Origin: JALCSJ01 sp036788835
Lineage (GTDB): Bacteria; Bacillota; Negativicutes; Acidaminococcales; Acidaminococcaceae
NCBI GenBank assembly: GCA_036788835.1
Contig: DAIQMR010000003.1
Coordinates: 50,059 to 114,058 of the forward strand
Length of the DNA stretch: 64,000 nt
Direction of reading: 5' to 3'
Shown here: positions 43,212 through 52,325 of the stretch, one piece after another
Layout: each line of letters opens with the position of its first letter
How positions within the stretch are numbered: position 1 is the first letter of the stretch
Program-made: the position numbers and the translations under genes
Notes under the pieces: model-generated
Databases searched by the model: none
What the model was told of the DNA's origin: nothing
What the model saw: only the letters and a program-made list of their open reading frames with translations

Positions 43212-44408
43212 TTATTTGCCTTCTGTAACTTCTCGCAAAGCAGCCGCCATACGTTTGATGCCTTCGATGATTCTGTCTTCAGGCATATTGGAATAGTTAA
43301 TGCGCATATGGTGATCGTTGTTGCCGTTGGGGTAAAAGAACTCGCCTAGCACGCCGGCCACTTCTTTTTCAATGCATTTGTCGAAAACCTTTCTGGCACT
43401 GATGCCTGCCGGGAAAGTCAACCATAAGAACAAACCGCCTTCCGGATGGGTCCAAGTGGTTCCGTCGGTAAAGTGTTTCTCCATGGCTCCAATAATAACA
43501 TCACGGCGTTTTTTGTACAAAGCGTTGATTTCTTTAACATGTTCATCCAGGCTATATTCGTCCATATATCTATTCACAATCGCCTGGTCAAAAGCAGAAG
43601 TGTGCAGATCAGCACTTTGTTTTACCTTGACAAATTCTTGAAGAATAGCAGGATTAGCTGCTAGCCAGCCTAAACGCAGGCCGGGGCAGAAGGTCTTGGA
43701 AAATGTGCCCATGGACATAACCAAGCCCTTGGTATCCAAGCTTTGCAGAGAGGGAAGGGTAGTGCCTTCATAGCGGAGTTCGCCATAAGGATTATCTTCC
43801 AGAACAGGCAGGTTGTATTTATTAATAACTTCCATAAATTTATTCCGCCTGTCCATAGTCCAGCAGATACCGGTGGGGTTTTGAAAATCTGGAATTACAT
43901 AGATGAATTTAATATTACTATTAGAAGCTAGAATTTTCTCTAATTCTTCTGAGATAATGCCTTTCTCATCAGTTGGCACTTCTTTGAATACAGGTTCGTA
44001 GGCATTAAAAGCATTAATGGCAGCCAGATAGGTAGGACTTTCAGTGAGAACCATGTCCCCTTCGTTTAAGAAAATCTTGCCGCAAAAATCCAAATTTTGT
44101 TGAGAACCGGTGGTAATTAAAATATTATCAGCAGTTAAATTAGTTTTATAGTTTCTGTTAGTCCGGGCGGCAATCTTAGCACGCAAACCCGGGTTGCCTT
44201 CCGTAGTTGCATATTGTAAAACTTTACGTCCTTCTGTAGTGCAAACTTCTTTGCAAACTTTGGCAATTTCATCAACAGGAAACAATTCGGGAGCAGGCAA
44301 ACCGCCGGCAAAAGATATAATTTCAGGTCTTTGAGTAACCTTTAAAATTTCTCGAACAGCTGAGGCCTTCATACGATCCATACGTTTAGCTAATTTATAC
44401 TCCATCAT
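43212..44408 (-). CDS. PLP-dependent aminotransferase, class I (LysN/2-aminoadipate-like)
   Basis: Fold type I aminotransferase of the group that includes LysN, KYAT and MocR-related enzymes. Signatures: SFAGGLPAPELFPVDEI, ATTEGNPGLRAKIAAR, TTGSQQNLDF, PDFQNPTGICW, the PLP lysine in GTFSKTFCPGLRLGWL, and HMRINYSNMPED at the C-terminus. 398 aa from ATG 44408 (AGAGGGG upstream); the longer frame adds 11 residues across the ribosome binding site. The amino-acid substrate is uncertain. Confidence 0.88.
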   Translation of the reverse strand: MMEYKLAKRMDRMKASAVREILKVTQRPEIISFAGGLPAPELFPVDEIAKVCKEVCTTEGRKVLQYATTEGNPGLRAKIAARTNRNYKTNLTADNILITTGSQQNLDFCGKIFLNEGDMVLTESPTYLAAINAFNAYEPVFKEVPTDEKGIISEELEKILASNSNIKFIYVIPDFQNPTGICWTMDRRNKFMEVINKYNLPVLEDNPYGELRYEGTTLPSLQSLDTKGLVMSMGTFSKTFCPGLRLGWLAANPAILQEFVKVKQSADLHTSAFDQAIVNRYMDEYSLDEHVKEINALYKKRRDVIIGAMEKHFTDGTTWTHPEGGLFLWLTFPAGISARKVFDKCIEKEVAGVLGEFFYPNGNNDHHMRINYSNMPEDRIIEGIKRMAAALREVTEGK

Positions 44409-44466
44409 GTATACTTCCCCTCTTAAATTAAAATATACCAACTATAAAAAAATTGATATTAATAAA

Positions 44467-44495
44467 ATCCTAACACTACAATGTACACATGTCAA
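44467..44495 (-). promoter_or_regulatory. Likely promoter of the aminotransferase gene
   Basis: Minus strand TTGACA (44495-44490), 17-base spacer, TAGGAT (44472-44467). The 44409-44624 gap holds this and, on the plus strand, TATAAT at 44591-44596 close to udp. Confidence 0.6.
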
Positions 44496-44624
44496 TGTTT
44501 TTTTAGCAGAGTGTTACAGAAATTGTAGAAAATGTAATATATTGTTCTTTTATTTCACCGCATTTTCACTCTTTTCCTAGTAAAATGGTGTATAATTAAT
44601 ATATATTATTAAGGAGGGACAATT

Positions 44625-45410
44625 ATGGGAAAATTAGCCCCGAAAAACACAGTGTTGTATCATGTAGGCTTTGCCCCCCGGCAATTAAAAGGCGCACGGT
44701 ACGCCTTGCTGCCCGGAGATCCGGGACGAGTGAAAGCTTTGGCAGAGTCTTTGGGCCCTGCTGAGTTTGTGGCTTGCCATAGGGAATATACCAGTTATTT
44801 GGCTGATTTAAAGGGTACGCCTATTTTAGTCTGTTCTACAGGCATGGGAGGTCCTTCCGTAGCTATAGGTCTGGAAGAATTGGCTAGGGCGGGGGTGACT
44901 CACTTCATCAGAGTGGGAACAACCGGTTCCATACAGGAAAAAATCAATCTTGGTGATTTGATTATTAACGATTCTGCTATACGATTAGATGGTACCAGCG
45001 ACCATTTTGCTCCCATGGAATTTCCTGCGGTAGCAGATATGACCATAACCCAAGCTCTGATTGCAGGAGCGCAAAAGGTGAAGGCAAAATATCATGTGGG
45101 AACCGCTGTATCCTCGGCAACTTTCTGGCCGGGCCAGGAAAGGTATGACAGTTTTACCGGCTATGTGCTCAGGCGTTTTCAGGGCAGCCTGAAAGAATGG
45201 CAGGCCCTGGGAGCTACCAACTGCGAAATGGAAGCAGCTACGCTTTTTGTGGTAGCCAGAGTATTCGGGCTCCAGGCAGGATGTATCTGCGGAGCTGTGG
45301 CCAAACGTACCAAGAATGAGCATGTAGCGCCTCCTGATGTATATAAGAAGGCGGAACAGGGTTTTCAAAAGACCGTAAAAGAAGCTTTATTGGTTTTGAC
45401 AAAAAAGTAA
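44625..45410 (+). CDS. udp: Uridine phosphorylase (nucleoside phosphorylase family 1)
   Basis: Phosphorolysis of uridine (possibly also deoxyuridine) to uracil and ribose 1-phosphate. Motifs: YALLPGDPGRVKALAE (phosphate site), STGMGGPSVAIGLEEL, RVGTTGSI, WPGQERYDSFTGYVLR and NCEMEAATLF (ribose-binding Glu-Met-Glu). 261 aa. GGAGGG precedes ATG 44625. deoB follows after 41 bases, so the pair feeds pentose phosphates into central metabolism. Confidence 0.9.
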   Translation: MGKLAPKNTVLYHVGFAPRQLKGARYALLPGDPGRVKALAESLGPAEFVACHREYTSYLADLKGTPILVCSTGMGGPSVAIGLEELARAGVTHFIRVGTTGSIQEKINLGDLIINDSAIRLDGTSDHFAPMEFPAVADMTITQALIAGAQKVKAKYHVGTAVSSATFWPGQERYDSFTGYVLRRFQGSLKEWQALGATNCEMEAATLFVVARVFGLQAGCICGAVAKRTKNEHVAPPDVYKKAEQGFQKTVKEALLVLTKK

Positions 45411-45451
45411 TTGCAGTATAGTGCTTTAAGCAGTAAGAAAGCAGGTGAAAT

Positions 45452-46678
45452 ATGACCAGAGCAATAATCTTACTATTGGATTCTTTTGGCATCGGCTATG
45501 GGGAGGATGCGGCAAAATTTCAGGATAAAGGCGCTGACACACTAGGGCATATTGTTAAATGGTATGCAGAAAACAAAAAAAATGCTGAGGGAACACCGGA
45601 TTACCTGCAGTTGCCTAATATGGCGAAACTGGGGTTAGGTTTAGCCTCAGAAATGTCTATGGGACATCCGCTGCTTCATTCCATAGGTGGAGTATCACCA
45701 TTACAGGGTGCCTACGGCTATGCTTCAGAAATCAGCAGTGGCAAAGATACTTTAAGTGGTCACTGGGAAATCACCGGAGTTCCCGTGAAATTCAACTGGG
45801 GATATTTTCCTAATAAACCACATTGTTTTCCTCCGGAATTAGTAGAAGGTCTCATTAAACAGGGCAATCTGCCGGGAGTGTTGGGAGAAAAACATGCTTC
45901 CGGAACGGAGATAATCAAAGAGCTGGGCGAAGAACATTGCCGGACGGCTAAACCCATTATTTACACCTCGGCAGATAGTGTTCTGCAAATAGCTGCTCAT
46001 GAAAAATATTTTGGGTTGGACAGATTATATAAATTATGTGAAATAGCCTATGAATTGGTAAAGCCTTATCGAATAGCCAGAGTCATTGCCAGACCCTTTG
46101 TGGGGGAAAGTGCTGATACATATGTGCGGACGGGCAATCGTCATGATTATGCAGTCCCGGCCCCTGAGGACACCTTGCTGGATGTGCTGACTAAGGCAGG
46201 AGGCAGTGTCTATGCTGTGGGGAAGATTGCTGATATTTTTGCCCACCGTGGCATTACTAAAGCCTATCATGCTACTGGGTTGGAAGCATTGTTTGATACT
46301 ACAAAAGGAGCCATAAGCGAGGCAGAAGATAATAGTTTGGTTTTCACAAATTTTGTTGATTTTGATTCAACATATGGGCATAGGAGAAATCCGGAAGGAT
46401 ACGGCGCCGGGCTGGAATACATAGACAGCCGTTTACCGGAGATTTTGGGTCATCTGCAGCCTGATGATTTATTGCTGATTACCGCTGACCATGGCTGCGA
46501 CCCAACTTGGCGGGGCAGTGATCACACCCGGGAACATATTCCGGTGCTTTTTGCAGGACCTAAAGTTAAGCCGGGTCCCATGAAACCTATGAAAACATTT
46601 TCTGATATTGGTCAAACTTTAGCTAAACATTTAGGATTAAAGCTGGCCATAGGCACAGCTCAGGAGATAAAAAAATGA
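45452..46678 (+). CDS. deoB: Phosphopentomutase
   Basis: Mn-dependent mutase of the alkaline phosphatase superfamily converting (deoxy)ribose 1-phosphate to the 5-phosphate. LLLDSFGIGYGEDA gives the metal Asp; GKDTLSGHWEITGVP contains the phosphorylated Thr; ITADHGCDPTWRGSDHTREHIPVL supplies the remaining Asp/His ligands. 408 aa. It overlaps the next gene by four bases and follows udp, completing nucleoside salvage. Confidence 0.95.
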   Translation: MTRAIILLLDSFGIGYGEDAAKFQDKGADTLGHIVKWYAENKKNAEGTPDYLQLPNMAKLGLGLASEMSMGHPLLHSIGGVSPLQGAYGYASEISSGKDTLSGHWEITGVPVKFNWGYFPNKPHCFPPELVEGLIKQGNLPGVLGEKHASGTEIIKELGEEHCRTAKPIIYTSADSVLQIAAHEKYFGLDRLYKLCEIAYELVKPYRIARVIARPFVGESADTYVRTGNRHDYAVPAPEDTLLDVLTKAGGSVYAVGKIADIFAHRGITKAYHATGLEALFDTTKGAISEAEDNSLVFTNFVDFDSTYGHRRNPEGYGAGLEYIDSRLPEILGHLQPDDLLLITADHGCDPTWRGSDHTREHIPVLFAGPKVKPGPMKPMKTFSDIGQTLAKHLGLKLAIGTAQEIKK

Positions 46679-47307
46679 AAAAACAATTAGTAGCATTTTT
46701 AAGTGTAGTTTGTTTATTGGCAGGTGTTTCCAATGTTTTTGCAGCGGCACAGCCAAAACCTTCCCCGATTGCTAAACCGGCGGAGACAACACAGGTAAAG
46801 TACCATCAGCCAGTGGCTTTTGTGGTATTAGATAGAACGGGACAAGTGAATAGCACGATTTTTAATGATTGGAAACAACAAGTGAAACAAGCTTACCGTG
46901 TACCTTATTATGAAATCAACGACACAAGAGATACCAATTTGCTCGCTCAGGAAGTTCTTGCCTCAGAAGGGAAAAGCACCAGCAAACTGGATGTTGGTGC
47001 GCTGCGCAAGATTGCCGAAAAAAATAATTGTGATGTAGTTACCCTAATGGTTGTGAAGGAAATGAGCGAATATATTATTCATAGTATGGGCGGCGGCGGA
47101 GATGATTGGGATGGCCCTGAATCATATGTGCGAGTAGATACCGCAGCAGATTTGTATGTTTATAAGAAGGATGGAGACAAGCTTTTGAAATCCATAGTGT
47201 ATGATAGTAATACTACGGATTTGAGCCTGGAGACGCCTCCGGAAACTGTTATTAGATACGCTATGCGTAAATTAGTCAATAAGATGGAAAACAGACCGCA
47301 AATTTAG
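46675..47307 (+). CDS. Exported protein of unknown function
   Basis: 210 aa with a clear signal peptide (MKKQLVAFLSVVCLLAGVSNVFA, cleaved about residue 23) and a Pro/Lys-rich linker. The mature part has VAFVVLDRTGQVNSTIFNDWKQQV, a helical KLDVGALRKIAEKNNCDVVTLMVVKEM and a Gly/Asp stretch (MGGGGDDWDGPES), suggesting a periplasmic alpha/beta domain. One cysteine remains. It overlaps deoB by four bases. I recognise no family. Confidence 0.7.
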   Translation: MKKQLVAFLSVVCLLAGVSNVFAAAQPKPSPIAKPAETTQVKYHQPVAFVVLDRTGQVNSTIFNDWKQQVKQAYRVPYYEINDTRDTNLLAQEVLASEGKSTSKLDVGALRKIAEKNNCDVVTLMVVKEMSEYIIHSMGGGGDDWDGPESYVRVDTAADLYVYKKDGDKLLKSIVYDSNTTDLSLETPPETVIRYAMRKLVNKMENRPQI

Positions 47308-47383
47308 CTTTGAGGATGAGTCCAGCGGTAATATGTCAAGATAGCAAAAAATAAGATATGCAAGGCTACGAGGAGATTGGAAG

Positions 47384-48409
47384 ATGAAAAAAAGGATTGT
47401 TTTATTAACAGGAGCATTGATTTTCAGTATCAGTGTTTTTGCTTGTGCCAAACAACGCGAAGTGAAGCCATCGACCGGAACTCAAGAGCCTGTAACTATC
47501 GTTACAGACGGCAAAACACGGGACTATAAAAGAATAGTCGTTATCAGCGATGCTCATTATCCTTCTAAAACTAGGACGCAACCGGCAAGAGATAATATAA
47601 TAGCTCATAAGCTGGCAAAAGTAGAGGATATTAATCAGTGGAAAGATGTGGACTTGCTGGTTTTTCCCGGTGATATCGTTCAGCGTACCGGAAATCTATG
47701 GGAATACAACGAGGCCAAAGGTTTCACAGACCGTTTTACGGCACCTAAAGCATTTATTCCGGGCAATCATGCTTTCATGTTTGCCAGTAAACTAGTTAAT
47801 GGTAAAGCGGTTCGTGCTTCCCTAGAAGAAAGAGCGATGAAGCTACAGAGATTTGCCAAAACTTTTGGTTTGCAAAGTTTGTATTATGGGCAAGAAATGG
47901 CCGGATATTATCTGGTGTTTTTATCTCCGGAAGTAGCCTCGGGCAAGTATCCAACAGAGCTGTCCCAGGAGGAATTAAGCTGGCTGAAGCAGAAATTAAA
48001 GGAACATAAAGCTATGCCGACTATTTGCTTCTTCCATGCTCCGCTTAAAGGCAGTTTGGAAAATTATAATAAAAACATTAATTCCGACTATTACGTAGCT
48101 CACCCGGTTGAATCTATAAGAAATATTTTGGCGGCTAATCCTCAGGTAAAATTGTGGGTATCCGGTCATACTCATACAAAAGCGACCAATAAGAGTTTTG
48201 CTGCACCGGTGAATAAAGTAGGCAGCGTAGTGGATATTCATAATCCATCCTGGGAAAGCAAAACAATCTGGACTAATTCCCTGTATCTGTATCCGGACAA
48301 GATTATAGTAAGAACCTACAATCATGATAAGCATAAATTTGTGAAGAAGTTGGACAGGACATTTTACATAAAACAGGACCAAGAACAGACAACAGCGCAA
48401 GCTGCTTAG
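47384..48409 (+). CDS. Exported calcineurin-like metallophosphoesterase, possible lipoprotein
   Basis: Signal peptide ending VFAC (Cys21), a plausible but not ideal lipobox. The metallophosphoesterase ligands appear in order: VVISDAHYP, VFPGDIVQR, FIPGNHAF and VSGHTHTKA. 341 aa. ATG 47384 has GGAGAT upstream. It probably acts in the periplasm; the substrate is unknown. It lies in a group of three consecutive exported products. Confidence 0.82.
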   Translation: MKKRIVLLTGALIFSISVFACAKQREVKPSTGTQEPVTIVTDGKTRDYKRIVVISDAHYPSKTRTQPARDNIIAHKLAKVEDINQWKDVDLLVFPGDIVQRTGNLWEYNEAKGFTDRFTAPKAFIPGNHAFMFASKLVNGKAVRASLEERAMKLQRFAKTFGLQSLYYGQEMAGYYLVFLSPEVASGKYPTELSQEELSWLKQKLKEHKAMPTICFFHAPLKGSLENYNKNINSDYYVAHPVESIRNILAANPQVKLWVSGHTHTKATNKSFAAPVNKVGSVVDIHNPSWESKTIWTNSLYLYPDKIIVRTYNHDKHKFVKKLDRTFYIKQDQEQTTAQAA

Positions 48410-48448
48410 GCAAGGAGAAGAAAAACTGTTTTAGAAAGGAATTGAACA

Positions 48449-48580
48449 ATGAAAAAAGTGATTGCTTTAGCAATGCTATTTGTGCTAGCCTCATCTACCC
48501 TATGTTTTGCGGCAACAGGTGACTATTGCAAAGATGAAGCCAGCTGCAGACAGCAACAAGAACAACAAAAGGAACAATAA
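48449..48580 (+). CDS. Small exported peptide with two cysteines
   Basis: 43 codons from ATG 48449 to TAA 48580, with AAAGGA upstream. MKKVIALAMLFVLASSTLCFA is a good signal peptide; the mature part ATGDYCKDEASCRQQQEQQKEQ is only about 22 residues, with two Cys six apart and a Gln/Glu-rich tail. A terminator follows directly. Function unknown; coding status rests on the ribosome binding site, signal sequence and position after the phosphoesterase gene. Confidence 0.65.
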   Translation: MKKVIALAMLFVLASSTLCFAATGDYCKDEASCRQQQEQQKEQ

Positions 48581-48597
48581 ACTCAAGCACTAACAAA

Positions 48598-48632
48598 AAG
48601 ACCACCTTGAAAAAGGTGGTCTTAGTTTTTTG
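48598..48632 (+). terminator. Terminator after the exported-protein genes
   Basis: AAGACCACCTT, GAAA loop, AAGGTGGTCTT, then AGTTTTTT. The A-rich left flank also allows termination of the convergent DUF4127 gene. Confidence 0.92.
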
Positions 48633-48635
48633 TCA

Positions 48636-50198
48636 CTAATAAACTTTTACGTCTACTTCAAACATCCGGTTCCAGGGAAATTCTACGCTGTAATTAGTCG
48701 TGGCCAGAAATGGGTCATCACTAACATATTGTTTAAACAAATTATTGGTATCAATCAAAATTTTGTTGTAATATTTGCCCAAATCATATTTAAGCTTAAA
48801 ATCATGCCTGTCTATATCCAAGGAAACACGATAGCGCACATTGGCCTGATAAATCCAGTCATCCAAATAACGAACTTTCAGAAGGTTTGTGATAGCTTTT
48901 TTATTCATTCTGTCGCTTAATCCCCCTTGGGAGATGGCATAACCAATGCTATTGTCAGCTGTATTCCAACCGTTGTAAGCAGTCAAATGCGGGATAACAG
49001 CGTGATTTTCCAAAGCAAACATGAAACCGTTATCAGCTCCGTTGGCATAGGAAACATCTGCCAGAGAAACCTTATGGCCGTGCACCAATTTGCTTAATTC
49101 TTTGGCAAAAGTTTTATTGGCCTTAGAACTGTAGGGAGCATTTTCATTAGAAGTAGAATCCTGACAGCGTCCATCATAGGGCGTATTAATTGCCAACACA
49201 ACATCTGCTTTATCAAGATAGAGAGTTTCTTTGCAGCCTGATGCGATGATTTGGTCTTCTACAGAGTTGTGAATACTCTCATCGGAGAAAAGGGGAATGG
49301 TGGCACCACCTTTACCGGGAGCATAGGTCACATAGAGTTTTGGCTCATGACCGGTAATCTCGTTAATGGCTCTGGTTACCAGGACCAAACCGATTTGGTC
49401 TACGCCGGGAATAATCTGAAAGACCTTTTTTTGCAGGCCTCCACCATAGTGGGCCAGTTTTCGGGCTTCCATATGGGTCTGGGATAAAGGAGCATTATCG
49501 TCTTTGCCAATAGCCAAAAAATGGAAAATCTTTTGCTGGCTTAAATCAATAAGTTCTTCGTTAGCTTTCATATTCACTTTGCGGCGTTTGGTCCAGTCAT
49601 AAAGCAAATCTTCCGGAATCATTCGTAATAAATCTGCTTTTTCTGAGGCTTCCTGACCGGTTAAGATACTCATATCTTCTTTATCGTTTAATTGAGTGAG
49701 ACGGAAAATACTGGGACCAAAGAAACGGTAGTAATCAGGCTCAACATTGCCGATGCTTTCTTTAGGAGTACGCATAATTGTAGAAAAAGCAAAAATTTTC
49801 AAGGCAGGATTATTTTCGCTTAATTTTTGCAAACGGGCAATTTTTTTTGTGATAGTCCGATTAATAAAATGGTGTTTACGAGAAGCCACCAAACCGCCGT
49901 AATTTAAACTGTCAGTGGAAATAACCGCAGCCTTGGCCGTAGGAGCTTCCTGCTCCAGCCACTTCCAAAGTTTCACTTCATTACCGCCGGATTTGTAATT
50001 AGCGATACAGTCCTTGGGAGGAACCGTCAAGGGGAAACCTGCTGCTGTGGAGGTTTTCTGTACATAGCTAAGACATACGGGACGATTGTCAAGAGGAATG
50101 TAAATAATCTTTTGCCCGGCTTCTGTTATAGTGCTCCTAGTGCAACAAATCATTAGTAAGAAGTCGCTTATTATTGTTAATATTATTTTTCTCTTCAT
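48636..50198 (-). CDS. DUF4127 family exported protein
   Basis: 520 aa with an N-terminal hydrophobic signal (MKRKIILTIISDFLLMICC) and the family hallmark IIYIPLDNRPVCLSYVQ. Other conserved-looking segments are ISTDSLNYGGLVASRKHH, STIMRTPKESIGNVEPDYYR, DVSYANGADNGFM and YNGWNTADNSIGYAISQG. The family is uncharacterised; it is typical of Firmicutes and may be a hydrolase-like fold. Start ATG 50198 has AGGAGG seven bases upstream, and a strong promoter lies directly before it. Confidence 0.85.
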   Translation of the reverse strand: MKRKIILTIISDFLLMICCTRSTITEAGQKIIYIPLDNRPVCLSYVQKTSTAAGFPLTVPPKDCIANYKSGGNEVKLWKWLEQEAPTAKAAVISTDSLNYGGLVASRKHHFINRTITKKIARLQKLSENNPALKIFAFSTIMRTPKESIGNVEPDYYRFFGPSIFRLTQLNDKEDMSILTGQEASEKADLLRMIPEDLLYDWTKRRKVNMKANEELIDLSQQKIFHFLAIGKDDNAPLSQTHMEARKLAHYGGGLQKKVFQIIPGVDQIGLVLVTRAINEITGHEPKLYVTYAPGKGGATIPLFSDESIHNSVEDQIIASGCKETLYLDKADVVLAINTPYDGRCQDSTSNENAPYSSKANKTFAKELSKLVHGHKVSLADVSYANGADNGFMFALENHAVIPHLTAYNGWNTADNSIGYAISQGGLSDRMNKKAITNLLKVRYLDDWIYQANVRYRVSLDIDRHDFKLKYDLGKYYNKILIDTNNLFKQYVSDDPFLATTNYSVEFPWNRMFEVDVKVY

Positions 50199-50225
50199 TT
50201 GTTGCCTCCTAATTAACGTCCATAT

Positions 50226-50254
50226 ATTATACAACATTTATCTCTATTGTTCAA
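50226..50254 (-). promoter_or_regulatory. Sigma-A promoter of the DUF4127 gene
   Basis: Minus strand TTGAAC (50254-50249), 17-base spacer, TATAAT (50231-50226), divergent from the uvrB promoter. Confidence 0.82.
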
Positions 50255-50273
50255 AGAAATACTTATAATTTTA

Positions 50274-50282
50274 TGGTATAAT
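50274..50282 (+). promoter_or_regulatory. Extended -10 promoter of the uvrB operon
   Basis: TGGTATAAT followed by AAAT, 34 bases before uvrB. No CGAACN4GTTCG-like LexA box was seen here, unlike at recA. Confidence 0.65.
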
Positions 50283-50315
50283 AAATAATTACTATACATA
50301 AAATGAGGCTTAAAA

Positions 50316-52325
50316 ATGAAATTTAAAATTCAGGCACCTTTTAATCCTGCAGGGGATCAGCCCCAGGCTATTGCTAAATTAGCCGCAGGGGTGGAGAAAG
50401 GTTTACATACGCAAGTTTTACTGGGAGCCACAGGTACAGGGAAAACCTATACTATCGCCCAAGTAATCAATAAAGTGCAAAAACCAACTTTAGTTATTGC
50501 TCATAATAAGACTTTGGCTGCCCAGTTGGCCAGTGAGTTAACGACATTTTTCCCTGATAATGCGGTGGAATATTTTGTATCATACTATGACTATTATCAG
50601 CCGGAGGCCTATATTCCTTCTACTGACACCTATATAGAAAAAGATTCTTCCATTAATGACGAAATAGATAAGCTGCGCCATTCTGCTACCAGCGCCCTCT
50701 TTGAGAGGAAGGATGTTATTATTGTAGCTAGCGTTTCCTGTATTTACGGGTTGGGCGCACCAAAGGATTATTATGACATGGTACTGTCTTTGCGGGTTGG
50801 TCAGACTATTGACAGACAGGAAATTCTCAAAAAATTAGTGGAAATCCAATATACCCGTAATGATATTGCTTTCGAGCGTGGCACTTTTCGGGTACGGGGG
50901 GATGTTATCGAAGTAATCCCTGCCAGCTACAACGAAAAAGGTATTCGTATTGAGCTCTTTGGTGACGAAGTAGACGGCATTATGGAAATTGATGTTTTAA
51001 CAGGCACTGTTTTGACCAAGCGTACTCACGTAGCAATTTTTCCGGCATCCCATTATGTTACCAGCAGGGATAATTTGGAACGGGCCATGGAAGATATTCA
51101 ATTAGAACTAGCCAAGCAATTGGCTAGTTTGAAAGCTAATGGCAAACTTTTGGAAGCAGAACGATTGGCCCAACGTACTAATTATGATTTGGAAATGATG
51201 GAAGAAATGGGCTATTGCAGCGGTATCGAAAATTATTCCCGACATTTAACAGGACGCAAGCCGGGGGAACCGCCCTTTACTTTGGTTAATTATTTCCCGC
51301 CGGATTTTCTTACGGTAATAGATGAGTGCCATGTAACGCTGCCGCAAATCAGGGCTATGTTTGCCGGAGACAGATCACGCAAAAATATGCTGGTGGAATA
51401 TGGTTTCAGATTGCCATCTGCCATAGACAACAGACCTTTGACTTTCGATGAATTTCAGGCTCAACGTAATCAGGCTATTTATGTATCTGCTACTCCTTCC
51501 GATTATGAACTGAATGCTGCCGACCAGGTAGTAGAGCAGATTATCAGACCTACAGGTTTGTTGGATCCCCGGATTGAAGTTCGTCCCATTAAAGGACAGA
51601 TTGATGATTTATTGTCGGAAATTCATAAAGTCGTGGCCGGGGGAGAACGTGTTCTGGTAACTACTTTAACCAAGCGGATGGCGGAAGATTTGACAGATTA
51701 TTTGGCTCAGGCCGGAGTGAAGGTACGCTATCTCCATTCAGATATTGTGACTATTGAAAGAGCGGAAATCATTCATGATCTGCGGGCCGGGGAATTTGAC
51801 GTATTGGTAGGAATTAACCTATTAAGAGAAGGACTGGATTTGCCGGAAGTCTCTTTAATCGCCATTTTGGACGCAGACAAGGAAGGGTTCCTACGCAGTG
51901 ATACGGCTATGATTCAGACTATCGGCCGTGCTGCCCGTAATGCTCACGGCAGAGTTATTATGTATGCTGACGTGATGACCGGCTCCATGCAGAGAGCCAT
52001 TGATGAAACTAACCGTCGGAGAAAAATTCAGGATGCATACAATAAAGAACATGGCATCACGCCTAAAACTATTGAAAAGAAGGTTGTGGAATTAATCAAG
52101 CTGACCAAGGTGGCGGAGGACGATACTACAAAGGACTATTCTGCCAAGAGCTTAAAGAAGCTCAGTGGTAAGTCCTTGAACAAGCAAGTTCACGAATTAG
52201 AGGTAAAAATGCGAGATGCAGCCAAGCAGCTTGACTTTGAGAGAGCCGCAGAATATAGGGATAGAATTATTTTGCTCACCGGGGAACTAGGTAAGCGTAA
52301 AGGAGAAACAAGAAGAGCTAAATGA
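50316..52325 (+). CDS. uvrB: Excinuclease ABC subunit B
   Basis: DNA-damage verification helicase of nucleotide excision repair. Walker A GATGTGKTYTIAQ, the beta-hairpin region VSYYDYYQPEAYIPSTDTYIEKD, VIDECHVT, YVSATPSDYE, and the C-terminal UvrC-binding UVR motif (MRDAAKQLDFERAAEYRDRI). 669 aa. uvrA overlaps by four bases, so UvrA and UvrB are made from one message. Confidence 0.97.
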   Translation: MKFKIQAPFNPAGDQPQAIAKLAAGVEKGLHTQVLLGATGTGKTYTIAQVINKVQKPTLVIAHNKTLAAQLASELTTFFPDNAVEYFVSYYDYYQPEAYIPSTDTYIEKDSSINDEIDKLRHSATSALFERKDVIIVASVSCIYGLGAPKDYYDMVLSLRVGQTIDRQEILKKLVEIQYTRNDIAFERGTFRVRGDVIEVIPASYNEKGIRIELFGDEVDGIMEIDVLTGTVLTKRTHVAIFPASHYVTSRDNLERAMEDIQLELAKQLASLKANGKLLEAERLAQRTNYDLEMMEEMGYCSGIENYSRHLTGRKPGEPPFTLVNYFPPDFLTVIDECHVTLPQIRAMFAGDRSRKNMLVEYGFRLPSAIDNRPLTFDEFQAQRNQAIYVSATPSDYELNAADQVVEQIIRPTGLLDPRIEVRPIKGQIDDLLSEIHKVVAGGERVLVTTLTKRMAEDLTDYLAQAGVKVRYLHSDIVTIERAEIIHDLRAGEFDVLVGINLLREGLDLPEVSLIAILDADKEGFLRSDTAMIQTIGRAARNAHGRVIMYADVMTGSMQRAIDETNRRRKIQDAYNKEHGITPKTIEKKVVELIKLTKVAEDDTTKDYSAKSLKKLSGKSLNKQVHELEVKMRDAAKQLDFERAAEYRDRIILLTGELGKRKGETRRAK

